This document shows, piece by piece, positions 33,929 through 43,352 of a stretch of 64,000 nucleotides of DNA. This DNA comes from Panagrolaimus kolymaensis. Lineage: Eukaryota; Nematoda; Chromadorea; Rhabditida; Panagrolaimidae. The stretch is taken from NCBI GenBank assembly GCA_028622995.1, contig JAJQJQ010000013.1, positions 930,001 through 994,000 of the forward strand, in the 5' to 3' direction. The translations under genes were made by a program, and so were the position numbers. Positions within the stretch are counted from its first letter, which is position 1; each line of letters opens with the position of its first letter. The notes under the pieces were generated by a model. That model was not told the DNA's origin, ran no database searches, and saw nothing but the letters and a program-made list of their open reading frames with translations.

Positions 33929-35023
33929 ATGGACACGTCGAGCGTGCAGACCGCACCGCTCAAGGAGACCGATGAGCACCGCCAAATGCGCCGTATTGCT
34001 TTTGTAGCAATTGTTGTATCAACTGTTGCTGTAATTGCTTCAGTGGTTACCCTTCCAATGTTATACAATTATGTTCAATCATTCCAATCCCATCTTATGG
34101 TTGAAACAGATTATTGTAAAGCTCGTTCACGTGATATGTGGCTTGAAATGACTGCACTTCAAATTGGAAAAGGTCATGGAAATCGTGTTAAACGTGGATG
34201 GCTTTTCGGTCAATGGGTTCCTGAATCAGGTTATGGTGGTGGAGCATCTGGTGGCAACACTGGAGGCAATCATCCTACATCTGGTGGAGCTGGCGGAGCT
34301 GGTGGTTATGGAAGTGCCCCAACTGCTCCTAGCAGTGGAGGATATGGTGGCCCAGCAGTTAATGCTGAACCCGCATGCACTGCATGCACCTGTCATCAAG
34401 GCCCACCTGGCAATGCTGGCCCAGACGGACCTAATGGTAATGATGGCAAAGATGGAGAAAAGGGTAATGATGGAAAAGCTGGCAAGGATGCAGAATTATT
34501 ACCAGCTCAAAGTGAAGGAGAAACAACTATTTCATGCCCACCTGGACCACCTGGCCCTGTTGGACCAATGGGTCCAAGAGGACCACCTGGACCTAAAGGA
34601 AGCCCTGGCGAGCCCCCACGTGATGGAGTTCCCGGTGAACCTGGTATGCAAGGTCAAGCTGGCCCACAAGGCCGACCTGGACGTGAAGGACCTCGTGGTG
34701 CTCCTGGACAACCTGGTCGTCAAATCCCCATTCCTGGAAATCAAGGAGCTCCTGGGCCTGCTGGTAAAAAGGGTGAACCTGGACCAAAAGGTGAACCCGG
34801 CCCAGCTGGAAATTCATATGATGGACCACCTGGTCTTCCCGGAGATGCTGGTCAACCTGGTCGTGAAGGTCGTGCTGGACCTATTGGTCCAGCAGGACCA
34901 TCTGGAGATGATGGTGAAAAGGGTATGTTTATTATCAGGAATTTTTGGGCTTCAACTTATCTAATTTTTATTTCAGGTGGCTGCGATCACTGCCCCGAAC
35001 CACGTACTCCACCAGGCTATTAA
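33929..35023 (+). CDS. cuticle collagen (rol-6/sqt/dpy-type)
   Basis: Structural collagen of the nematode exoskeleton, secreted by hypodermis. Exons 33929-34922 and 34977-35023; 346 aa. Seen: an N-terminal transmembrane/signal-anchor segment at about 23-46; the conserved YCKARSRDMWLEM region; a subtilisin-type processing site RVKR (86-89) followed by GW; a Gly/Tyr-rich spacer; a Cys cluster CTACTCHQGPPG; then interrupted Gly-X-Y blocks (about 158-326) with Lys- and Pro-rich triplets such as GEPGPKGEPGPAG; and a C-terminal domain CDHCPEPRTPPGY. That C-terminus closely resembles the CDHCP..RT.PGY end of the ROL-6/SQT-1 group. Codon use is far more biased and GC-rich than in neighbours, as expected for a highly expressed gene. 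Confidence 0.96.
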   Translation: MDTSSVQTAPLKETDEHRQMRRIAFVAIVVSTVAVIASVVTLPMLYNYVQSFQSHLMVETDYCKARSRDMWLEMTALQIGKGHGNRVKRGWLFGQWVPESGYGGGASGGNTGGNHPTSGGAGGAGGYGSAPTAPSSGGYGGPAVNAEPACTACTCHQGPPGNAGPDGPNGNDGKDGEKGNDGKAGKDAELLPAQSEGETTISCPPGPPGPVGPMGPRGPPGPKGSPGEPPRDGVPGEPGMQGQAGPQGRPGREGPRGAPGQPGRQIPIPGNQGAPGPAGKKGEPGPKGEPGPAGNSYDGPPGLPGDAGQPGREGRAGPIGPAGPSGDDGEKGMFIIRNFWASTYLIFISGGCDHCPEPRTPPGY

Positions 35024-35854
35024 GCCCCATCAAACCCATCAACATCAAAATCATTTTCTCCTTTTACCATCTTTTAAAAGCATTGAGCTCCTTTGCGGTC
35101 TCGGTACTCTTTGCTCCTCGTCGCTTGTCCATCGCCCAAACTGGGGTCCCAAAATCTCAAAACCTATTTGTTTGTAAATTTTTAGTTTAGTTTTTTTGTT
35201 TTTAATTTTAATTTATTATTGTTGAATTGCTTCTTCTTCTTCCTGCGGACAAATATGCAAAAGTATTTGTGTTCAGCGTGAAATTAATTCAAGGACCAAT
35301 AATTAACATCATCATCGTCAATCATCATCAACTAACATCATCAACATCAAAAATCATCAACATCCACCGCGTCCTTTTTTTCTTCTTTCGCTTAGCATTA
35401 AAAATTTTGTGTCTTTTTCTCTATTTATTTTGATAACTCTAAATTGGAAGCATGCATAACAAAAAAATCTTTTTTTCTTTTTTTGCTTTTAATTATTCTT
35501 TGTTTTTTACTTCAAAAATAAAAATGATTAATTGTATTTTATTTGAATGAACAAAACGCACAAAAAACATGGCTATAGTTTTTACAAAATTGAATGCATT
35601 AAATTTAGAATAAAACTCGAAAAGAAAACTTTGCCAAAAAATAAATATTTTGGAGAATAAAAATGGTTAAACAAAGAAATATTTTTAAATATGTCAAAGG
35701 GCTTCTAGATTAAAATCAAAATAATGTTTTCTAAATAAAATTTCAAACTTAAATTAGCCAAAAAAGTCAATTTTCAAAGGTTGTAAGTTCTGTAAGAGGC
35801 TAAGCTTTGATTTTAATCCTTACAATTTATGACATTTTATTTTTCGATCAGCCA
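35024..35854. other. collagen 3' flank and spacer
   Basis: The collagen 3' UTR lies here. An ATCATC/CATCAA-rich tract at about 35308-35365 is a simple repeat. No gene recognised. Confidence 0.45.
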
Positions 35855-36010
35855 TTATTTTAGAATGTTGTATTTTATTATGCTTTTTACGAAAGGGAAA
35901 TTTATTATCAAAAATCCTGTATTATGACAAAAAGATTTTTGAAAAATTGGAAAGATAAACTTGGAAATAAAATTATTTTAATATTTTGGTTATTATGGAA
36001 AATATCATAG
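35855..36010 (+). pseudogene. relic fragment of the 43617-44933 membrane-protein gene
   Basis: The plus strand resembles 44480-44620 in exon 3 of the downstream gene. AGAATGTTGTATTTTATTAT parallels the segment encoding EWCILLYF. FLKNWKDKLGNKII here parallels FWKSWKNKLGNKII there. Frameshifts and a stop occur between the matching parts, so it is not coding. Confidence 0.55.
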
Positions 36011-36059
36011 AATAGTCATTTTTCAAGAAATTATAAAAATTCATGAATAGAAGTTTTAT

Positions 36060-37811
36060 TTAAATGTGTTTTATAGGGATTTCCCAAATGATTGTTGTTG
36101 TTTGTGAAGAAAACTGGGTGCTTGATGAAGTTAAAGAATTATTTTGGTTTAAAATAAATGGTTGTTTGTGTGCCGGAAACCGTGTTGTATTGCTACCATA
36201 ATCACAAGGTGTTGAAATATTAGAGCTTTCCAAATCATTGAGTTTTGTTTGGCAGATACTGTGGTGAATAATGGTTTCTGATTTACATCGATTATTTAAA
36301 TATGTACCTTTTTCTTCAATTTGTCGGTCGTCGATATCAGGTGTCCATTTTCTTTTATTTCGAGAAATTTGAAGGATTTCATCATTTGTTAATTGTAATG
36401 GACGTTGTTCTTCTTTCAATTTTGGAGTTTGATAATCATTCATGATTCGATAATCTTCTATTTTATTATTTGGTTGTGATAAAGACAATTCGGATGTATC
36501 TAAATTATTTATAGTATTTGAATTATATTCAAGATAAGCTCCATCAAGTTTATAATCTCCAAGAACATGGTCACCAGTTTTATATTCTTTATAGGGTTGA
36601 ATGGATGCTGACGATGAGGGGATATCAAGGCTTTTGGTAGAAATTTCTTTTGCCCTGTCATTGTTGATAGCTTTAGATAAATCATTCGTAGAGAAAATAA
36701 CAGGTTGCTCTTTATTTTCAGCTAAATCCAGGATTAACTTTTTCAAACATACACGACGATTTCTCATATACTCATATGACATCATATTTTGAAAATCATT
36801 CCATTTTCTAGCATCAGTTAAATTCTGAAGAAAAAGTTTTTATTTACAAATTTACAAAAATTTAAGAAAATTAAAACATTTATTTTTTGTTATCTGTTTT
36901 TAATAGCCAGCACAAATTTTTCAAAGTTTCTAAAACATGAAAAATTTTCCACAAACCAGAAATAATTACCTCTAATATACAACGAAGATATTCGATCAGA
37001 TAAATACCACAATCTCCACTAAATCTCATGTGTGGACAATTTAAACTTTTAACATGTGAAAGTGGTATTTTCCATTGAAGCATAATTTTTGATGCAAGCT
37101 GAAAAAATAGAGGCAAATACTTTCATTAAAAAAAATAAAAGAATAAAATAAATTTACATTTTGCATTAAATCACTAACATATCCATCACCAATAGAATCT
37201 GCGTGATAAAAACATTTTTCATCTGGATGAAATAATAATAAACTCCAATGTGAACCTCGATGATTTCCAAAATTAGAGTTATTATTGAACATAAAAAATT
37301 GCCATTTTTCAAGTGTGAGGTCTAAGGTTTCAAATATTAATGGAATTTGAGGTGAAACAACATATTTTATGATATCACATGAAGTTGATGGCACAATATT
37401 AACCTTAAATAAAATAAGATAAATTAAAAAACATGAGATGGTTTTTTTACTATAGCTTTTATATAATCCTTTAAATTTTCATATATTTCTAAAGCAGCAA
37501 AATTCACAATGGCATCAGATAACCAATCATTAAGAGTTTCCAAATCACTTTGAAATATTTGAATATCATATTTTTCCAAAATTTTTTTATCTTCTTCTTC
37601 ATATTGATGAATCATTGAAGTTGGGGATTTTTCATTTAATAGCCTCTAAAATTATTTACAAAAAAGGGAAGGTTTTTTTTAATTAGCTAAAACTTACGCC
37701 TACATTTAAAGTTTCTTGATGATTAATCCAATCAGAGTGTAAAAGTGAGCTACTTTGTGGATTTATTTGTGGGGGATTTTGTTCATGATAACGATAGTTA
37801 TTAGAATCCAT
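36060..37811 (-). CDS. Ulp1/SENP-like C48 cysteine protease (NEDP1-like core)
   Basis: Predicted deconjugating or processing protease for a ubiquitin-like modifier (SUMO or NEDD8 class). Exons in transcript order: 37811-37698, 37645-37451, 37403-37158, 37098-36970 and 36824-36060; 482 aa. Introns are all in phase 0. Seen: core of about 65-230 with QIFQSDLETLNDWLSDAIV (substrate-groove Asp and Trp), catalytic HWSLLLFHP (His155), HADS (Asp172) and FSGDCGIYLIEYL (Cys215). Unusually, the oxyanion Gln expected about six residues before the Cys is not there (sequence CPHMRFSGDC). Residues 230-482 are a Ser/Asn/Gln/Lys-rich tail without domain signal, containing KRKWTPD. SENP8/NEDP1 enzymes are usually short, so the tail is unusual. 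Substrate specificity is not predictable from sequence. Confidence 0.83.
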
Positions 37812-37893
37812 GGTAATACTTTCCTTTTGAAGGGAATTAAATTTCAAATCAAAGTCTTTTGATGGAGTGAATTACTTGACAGATATATATTAA

Positions 37894-37910
37894 AGGCTAT
37901 TTCGGTCAAG
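37894..37910 (-). promoter_or_regulatory. AGGCTAT..GGTCAA motif upstream of the C48 protease
   Basis: The plus strand reads AGGCTATTTCGGTCAAG 83 bp upstream of the ATG at 37811. It resembles AGGCTATATTTGGTCAA upstream of family member B and AGGCTATATTTTGTCA upstream of member A, all in the same orientation relative to the gene. Confidence 0.35.
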
Positions 37911-37993
37911 AATAGGATAACCGGCTTCAACAAATCCGATATTTTCTTCCTTCAATTTATAATATTTTTATTGTTGTTAATTATATTCCACCG

Positions 37994-38002
37994 TTATTTA
38001 AG
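37994..38002. repeat. 9-bp target-site duplication, left copy
   Basis: TTATTTAAG immediately left of the element at 38003; the partner is 40136-40144. Confidence 0.88.
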
Positions 38003-40135
38003 GGGAAATGCCCAACTCGTGGAATCCCAACTCGTGGAATCCCAACTCGTGGAAAGTACCCAACTCGTGGAAAAAAGTGCCCAACTCGTGGAAAAAAAGA
38101 CCCAACTCGTGGAAAAATGATCTATTGACTTTTTCAGTAGATTGCAGTCAATGATCCATAGGGTTTCCCTATAGATTTTGTTGGGAATTAAAACTCAAAC
38201 AATTACTCTCCAATATTTCAAAGCTTTTTTAAACAATTATTAATATACCATAGTTTTGACGATCCATAGGCTTTCCCTATTAATCGCTGTTAATCATCAT
38301 TGTCGAGAATTTGAATTGCTTGAGGTAAGGGATCCATTCATTGCTCGTCGAAGTCGACGGGTCAGTGAAAATCAACCAGATGAATGAGCTTATTGGGATT
38401 CATAAATTTTATCAAGATTTTGTTGATCTTCTTTATCAATATTTCTTCCAGGAAAGAAGAATGCCATCATTTTAGAAAAAAATCAATATGTAATTTGTAC
38501 AAGCAATGGATAAATATTAACTTCAAAATCTTCCTTTACTCAAATTCCTCCAACTGGAGCTAATTCTCGACAATAAAGCTGGAGTTTTATCTGATCCACC
38601 GCCTTGTGGGTTAAGAAGTCTTGCTAATGCTTCACGATATTTGCTATCAGGAATGAAATTTGGTTCCAACTTCGATGAAATGGTCCCCAGAGATATCGAT
38701 TCGAGCCGTTTGAGTGTAAAGGAAATTGCGTATTTGCATTTCATTAATAGAAATTTGGGGGGAAAACTCACTTTGTTATGCTAAAAATTATTGTTGCAGT
38801 TTTCTCGAAAAGCTTGAAAGTAAAATTATCAAAGTATCTAAGAGATTTTACGAATATAGCTATGGATTTCAATATCATTATCTCATTAAGGTTCTGTTTG
38901 GCTTCACCTTATTATTGCTCACTTGTTGTTTTACTCCTAGCATTGGTTGATCAACAAAAGAATGGGCAATATACAGATTTCATTAAAGATTTTCAAATTC
39001 TTAATAGAAATGGAAGGCTAATAATTAAAAAATATCAGTCATTAATCCGATCTGGTATTCACAACTTTCAGCCATTTTTTAGTAAAGAAATTGGTTATAA
39101 ACGACTGAGGTCTGAAGTTGTGCAAATGAATTCTGGAAACTGATTAATTAATTACCAAGAATTGGCATAAATCGCGATATTTTCAGAATCTTCTAATATT
39201 GTGGTTAATATTAAATCAATTTAAAAGATTCTCAAAACTTAGCAGCATAACCTTTTGAATAAGCGACCAACTGAGAGACAAAAGGTGAAACACGAGTGAG
39301 CTGATTCACTGCCACTGCTTGCCTTATATTTGGATCAAAAGGTTTTATGAATGATAAATTTACTAAGTAATTTACCTCAACAGTAGTTAAAAATTTTGAT
39401 GAAAAAGATATACCTATTCGTCATACTTCTAAAGCATAAAAAAAAGTAAACATCACCTATAATCTTTTAATCATAGGACTTCCTTATGGTTTGCATTTTC
39501 ATTAATCTTTGAATATGTCTATGCATAAATTTATGATTTTTAAAAATAACAAGATAAATAAAGGTATTAATTAAAATTGATCGATTTAAAAAGCCTATCG
39601 ATGATTGACAGCAATTCATAGGGAAGTCCTATGGATAATTAACAGCGATTAATAGGGAAAGCCTATGGATCGTCAAAACTATGGTATATTAATAATTGTT
39701 TAAAAAAGCTTTGAAATATTGGAGAGTAATTGTTTGAGTTTTAATTCCCAACAAAATCTATAGGGAAACCCTATGGATCATTGACTGCAATCTACTGGAA
39801 AAGTCAATAGATCATTGACTGCAATCTACTGAAAAAGTCAATAGATCATTTTTCCACGAGTTGGGTCTTTTTTTCCACGAGTTGGGCACTTTTTTTTTTC
39901 CACGAGTTGGGTTTAAAAACGTTGAAAAATTCCACGAGTTGGGCACTTTTTTTCCACGAGTTGGGCACTTTTTTTTTCCACGAGTTGGGTTTAAAAACGT
40001 TGAAAAATTCCACGAGTTGGGCACTTTTTTTCCACGAGTTGGGCACTTTTTTCCACGAGTTGGGTACTTTCCACGAGTTGGGATTCCACGAGTTGGGATT
40101 CCACGAGTTGGGATTCCATGAGTTGGGTAGCAGTC
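38003..40135. mobile_element. 2.1-kb Mutator-like element with long inverted arms
   Basis: Flanked by a 9-bp duplication (TTATTTAAG), the Mutator/MULE hallmark. The left arm (about 38003-38310) and right arm (about 39610-40135) are inverted copies of each other: for example, the stretch around 38156-38300 recurs in reverse complement at about 39620-39780. The outermost part of each arm is built of CCACGAGTTGGG units, few on the left and about a dozen on the right, where a larger unit of about 90 bp is itself duplicated (39893-40060). The interior 38310-39600 has broken coding pieces (38523-38771 on minus; 38778-39143 on plus) but no MULE transposase that I can recognise. Probably non-autonomous. 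Confidence 0.8.
39840..40128. repeat. CCACGAGTTGGG tandem array in the right arm
   Basis: About a dozen copies of CCACGAGTTGGG, the last changed to CCATGAGTTGGG, separated by T-rich spacers. They include a duplicated block with TTTAAAAACGTTGAAAAATT between units. The left arm (38010-38117) has six copies in reverse complement. Confidence 0.9.
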
Positions 40136-40144
40136 TTATTTAAG
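40136..40144. repeat. 9-bp target-site duplication, right copy
   Basis: TTATTTAAG, partner of 37994-38002. Confidence 0.88.
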
Positions 40145-40974
40145 TTCAAAGGAAGAAGATGTTATAATAACAATTTAACAACCTCTTTTTAACACAAAAA
40201 AATGTGGTGTACAATTTTTATATCTTTGTTTTTTAATTTTTTAATTAAAGATTTTTTTGAGAAAAAAATGTTTCACCCAATTAAGTACCGTTTATTACTT
40301 TTCAAGGTCGCGCAATTATTTCTTTCTTTTTTTTTGTAATGTATGTAATTAATTACATATTTAATTATACACTAAAAATGAAGATGGTCGACACGTTTAG
40401 TTTAAGATTACTTGATAAAAATTTTTTTTTGCCAAATCAAAATTAAAGAATTAATGGCTTTAGTAATTGGGAAACAAATTCTTCATTAGGAAAATATAAA
40501 AAAAAACGAGTTTTTGCATTAAAAAAATTGTGACTTACCTTTTTTTTAATTGCTAAATACTTTATGAAAGCCATTGTTTCGCCTTCTTTGGTGAAATTAT
40601 TTGTTAGGGTCTAGATGAAAATCAAACAAAATTTTTTAATAGTCTCTTTTTTTTTCACTCTTTAAAACAAAAACATTCGATGTTTTCTTACATTATTGGA
40701 GAAAATTAATCACTTTTCAAAAAATTTTAACAACCGTAAAGTGAATTATTTAAAGCTTAAATTTTTGCTATAAGAAACTCCCACTATCCACCATATAAAC
40801 GGGTAATTTGTACAAGTTGGAAGGAATTATAACCACTTTTTGAAACTAAAATGTTGATTCTCAATTATTGATTAAAAAAAACCTTTTTTATAAAATTTTA
40901 TTTTAAACATAATCAGCTTTTATAATATTCAATCATAAAAAGCAAAATGCATAAAATATTTAAAAAAAAATTAA
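40145..40974. other. spacer with one arm of an inverted repeat
   Basis: AT-rich. TTTTCAAGGTCGCGCAATT at about 40297-40316 lies in an imperfect 60-70-bp repeat whose inverted partner is at about 41790-41846. The pair brackets the E2 gene. No coding sequence recognised. Confidence 0.45.
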
Positions 40975-41424
40975 TTAAAACATTGCATATTGTTGAACCA
41001 TTTCTTTTGCCTTTTTATCAAAAGCTTGTCGATTACTTTTATACAATTTTGCTGCTTCACCATTAAGTGGATCATCAGGATTGGGTTCATCAAGCATGCC
41101 AGTGATGGCCAATAAAACTTGAGAGATGCTATAAACCACCTTCCATTTATCTCTCAAAATATCCAAGCATGTGTAACCCGAATTAAAATCGATGTTAGGA
41201 TGATATATTTTTGTTGTAAATCGAACTTTTGGAGGTTTAAATGGATAATCACTTGGAAATTCAATATTGAGTTTGAATGTTCCACCTTGATATGGGGTTT
41301 CAATAGGCCCGATAATTGTTGCTTCCCAAATAAAAAAATCATCGCCTGCAGGACCCGCAGAGCAATTAGTTGGAGGCTTCATTTGCATTTCTTGTAAATC
41401 TTTATAAATTCGTTGTAAGGCCAT
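40975..41424 (-). CDS. divergent intronless ubiquitin-conjugating enzyme E2 (UBE2D/LET-70-like)
   Basis: E2 enzymes carry activated ubiquitin (or an Ubl) as a Cys thioester to E3 ligases. Single exon, 149 aa, the length of UBE2D/UBC4. Seen: MALQRIYKDLQEM start; FFIWEATIIGPIETPYQGGT; PSDYPFKPPKVRFTTKIYHP; HPN motif 75-77; catalytic Cys86 in GYTCLDIL; EPNPDDPLNGEAAKLY; QQYAMF end. Differences from UBE2D: one extra residue between HPN and the Cys (NIDFNSGYTC), and WSPALTISKVLLSI-type residues replaced by WKVVYSISQVLLAI. The upstream Met is less likely because an acceptor (TTATTTCAG, 41436-41437) lies between. All other multi-domain genes here have introns, so a retrocopy origin is plausible. Confidence 0.93.
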   Translation of the reverse strand: MALQRIYKDLQEMQMKPPTNCSAGPAGDDFFIWEATIIGPIETPYQGGTFKLNIEFPSDYPFKPPKVRFTTKIYHPNIDFNSGYTCLDILRDKWKVVYSISQVLLAITGMLDEPNPDDPLNGEAAKLYKSNRQAFDKKAKEMVQQYAMF

Positions 41425-41435
41425 AATAATAAATT

Positions 41436-41437
41436 CT
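41436..41437 (-). promoter_or_regulatory. candidate spliced-leader acceptor of the E2 gene
   Basis: TTAATATGATTTCAG on the minus strand, 11 bases before the chosen ATG. It supports that start over the in-frame upstream Met. Confidence 0.4.
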
Positions 41438-42147
41438 GAAATCATATTAATTTGTAGAAAAAAAATTCGCAAAAATTTTTTTTTGAAAAGATGTGAAAAA
41501 AATAATCACGCATAAACCATTACAGCATAAATTCTAAGCATAATTGAGTTTTTAAATCATAAATAAAAAATTATTTTTGGGGGAAATGTTAAAAGAGTAA
41601 GATTGTCGAATCTAATAGAAACTTGGAAGAAATATAAATAACTATATTTTTAATCTTTGGTAAAAAATCTTTTTCTCGTCCATAAAAAAACCGGTAATTT
41701 GATAAATAAAAATAATTAATTCACTGTTTTTGATTTGTAAAGAATTATTTTTTATCAAGTTACAAAAATAAAAGATGTTATTTTTAATAGTGTAATTAAA
41801 ATTACACCACAAAAAAAGACAATTGCGCGACCTTGAATAACAATAACCGATGTTCAATATTGCGAAACTTTTTTTTATCAAAAAAAAACTTCGAGCAACA
41901 AAAGAAATATTAATGATATAAAAATTGTACCCTGTACATTTTTAAAATAAAAAAAGACGTTCATGTTTGCAAAAATAAAAGTTTTTTGTGGTGACATAAT
42001 AATTAATTACCTCATTAATTGCATAAAAACAAAATTGTGAAACTTACTTTTTTTTCTTTATTATTTTCTTCTGTCATAAAAAAAGCTTTTAGCCAATATT
42101 AGAAAATTTGATAAAGTGATTGTTCAATATTATTTTAAATAAAAATT
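41438..42147. other. divergent intergenic between E2 and the RING-Ubl gene
   Basis: About 700 bp shared by two divergent genes, presumably holding both promoters. It contains the inverted-repeat arm AATTGCGCGACCTTGAATAA at about 41821-41840. A low-complexity 79-codon frame (41642-41881, -) is not called. Confidence 0.45.
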
Positions 42148-42872
42148 ATGAGAAATAATGAAAGTGATAAAGCGGTTTGCTCAATTTGTCATGAAAATTT
42201 AACTTCCAATATTATCACCACCTCGTGTTCTCATAAATTTCATAATGCTTGCATTAAACAATGGATTGAAGTAAGAAATTTGGATAATAAAATTAATTTG
42301 AAATTTTTTGTTTAAAACTGAGAATGAATTTTTTTAAATTTAGACAAGTTCGGGACCAGCTAAATGTCCATTATGTCAAGCAAGCATTAATTCAAATTTC
42401 CCTATTTCAGTTCCTCCAGCGTCAAGTGTAAGTGTTATTTTTAAATTGATTTTTTGAACAGAAAATTACTACTAAAAACCGTATCAAAATAAAAATTTTT
42501 TAGTCAGCTCGTCCACTATCAACTCTTCCGCCATCAAATTTTATGACAATTTCGGTTATGAAAATGGATGGCCGATCTATAAATATTTCAAATCTAACAG
42601 CAAATACAAAAATTGGAGATGTCAAAAATACTGTAGCTTCAAATGAAGGCATTCCCATTTCAAATGTTAGATTATTATTTTTAGGTATGCTTCATTATAA
42701 ATAATTTGAAAAAGTTATTAAAATATGTTAATTTTTTTTAGGAAAAATGCGAAGTGATGAAAAAACTTTAGCTGAATGTGGCATTACCAATGGTTCCACT
42801 CTTCATTTACTTTTTAGACAAGTTGGTGGAATTAAATATTTTGATTTTGATCACACAATTTTTTATACCTAA
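42148..42872 (+). CDS. RING-H2 finger fused to a C-terminal ubiquitin-like domain
   Basis: Predicted E3-type protein that also carries a ubiquitin-like fold. Exons 42148-42270, 42344-42427, 42504-42684 and 42742-42872; 172 aa. Seen: RING-H2 at 11-52 with all eight ligands (Cys11, Cys14, Cys27, His29, His32, Cys35, Cys49, Cys52; CSIC..CSHKFHNAC..CPLC). A Pro/Ser linker follows. Then comes a complete ubiquitin-like domain 83-159: MTISVMKMDGRSINISNL, NEGIPISNVRLLFLGK, KTLAECGITNGSTLHLLFR, Gly158-Gly159. A 13-residue tail follows the Gly pair. Compared with ubiquitin, the positions of Lys27 and Lys48 are Lys, while those of Lys11, 29, 33 and 63 are not. The Gly-Gly with tail resembles a processable Ubl precursor; whether it is processed is unknown. 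Confidence 0.85.
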
Positions 42873-43267
42873 GGGAAATTTGATTCTTGAATGTTTGAGT
42901 TTTAAATGATAATTAATTGCTTTTTTTTGTGAATTTCCAACATATTGTTTTTCATTTATTGCAAATAAAAATCATTATTTTATTGTAAATTAAAATATTA
43001 TGACGGTCGACAAAAATTAATTGCAAGAAAAGTAAAAATAAAGTAAGGGTTTAAGCTTAAAAATATGAGAATTTTTTTACCTAGCATTTTGAAACAACTA
43101 TTAATTAAAATATAATTTATCAAAGAATTTAAAAAGTTTTTTATAATAGCTTTAACAACGATTTTAATGCTACTAAAATTTGATTAATTTTTTCATTTTT
43201 ATTGAATTTTCCCATGTTGGATTTCTCTGGACAAACAAACACACAATCAAAGTTAATAGTTCGTAGC
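42873..43267. other. spacer downstream of the RING-Ubl gene
   Basis: AT-rich 3' UTR and spacer, with AATAAA-like sites at about 42964. No gene recognised. Confidence 0.45.
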
Positions 43268-43352
43268 GTCCAATTTCGCAACAATTGCAAAGCATATCCA
43301 TGGGCTCCATGGTTTTCTATAGGATTTGGTTTAATTTCTTTTTAAGCGTTAT
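43268..43352 (+). pseudogene. second relic fragment of the 43617-44933 gene
   Basis: CAATTGCAAAGCATATCCAT followed by GGGCTCCAT is almost identical to exon 3 of the downstream gene at about 44416-44445 (protein NCKAYPWAP). The similarity continues to TTTAAGCGTTATCGA, with indels that shift the frame. It lies directly upstream of the intact gene, so this is a partial tandem duplication. Confidence 0.72.

Noticed and set aside
34164..34964. Long alternative frames over the collagen gene
   Set aside because: Shadows of the Gly-X-Y repeat in other frames; composition is a direct product of the collagen codons.
39840..40128. CRISPR-like array
   Set aside because: Repeat units are 12 bp with short T-rich spacers and belong to an inverted transposon arm in a eukaryotic genome; no spacer diversity.
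39812..40143. Open frames with repeated FHELGT / PNSWKK peptides
   Set aside because: Chance translation of the CCACGAGTTGGG array; they lie wholly in the transposon arm.
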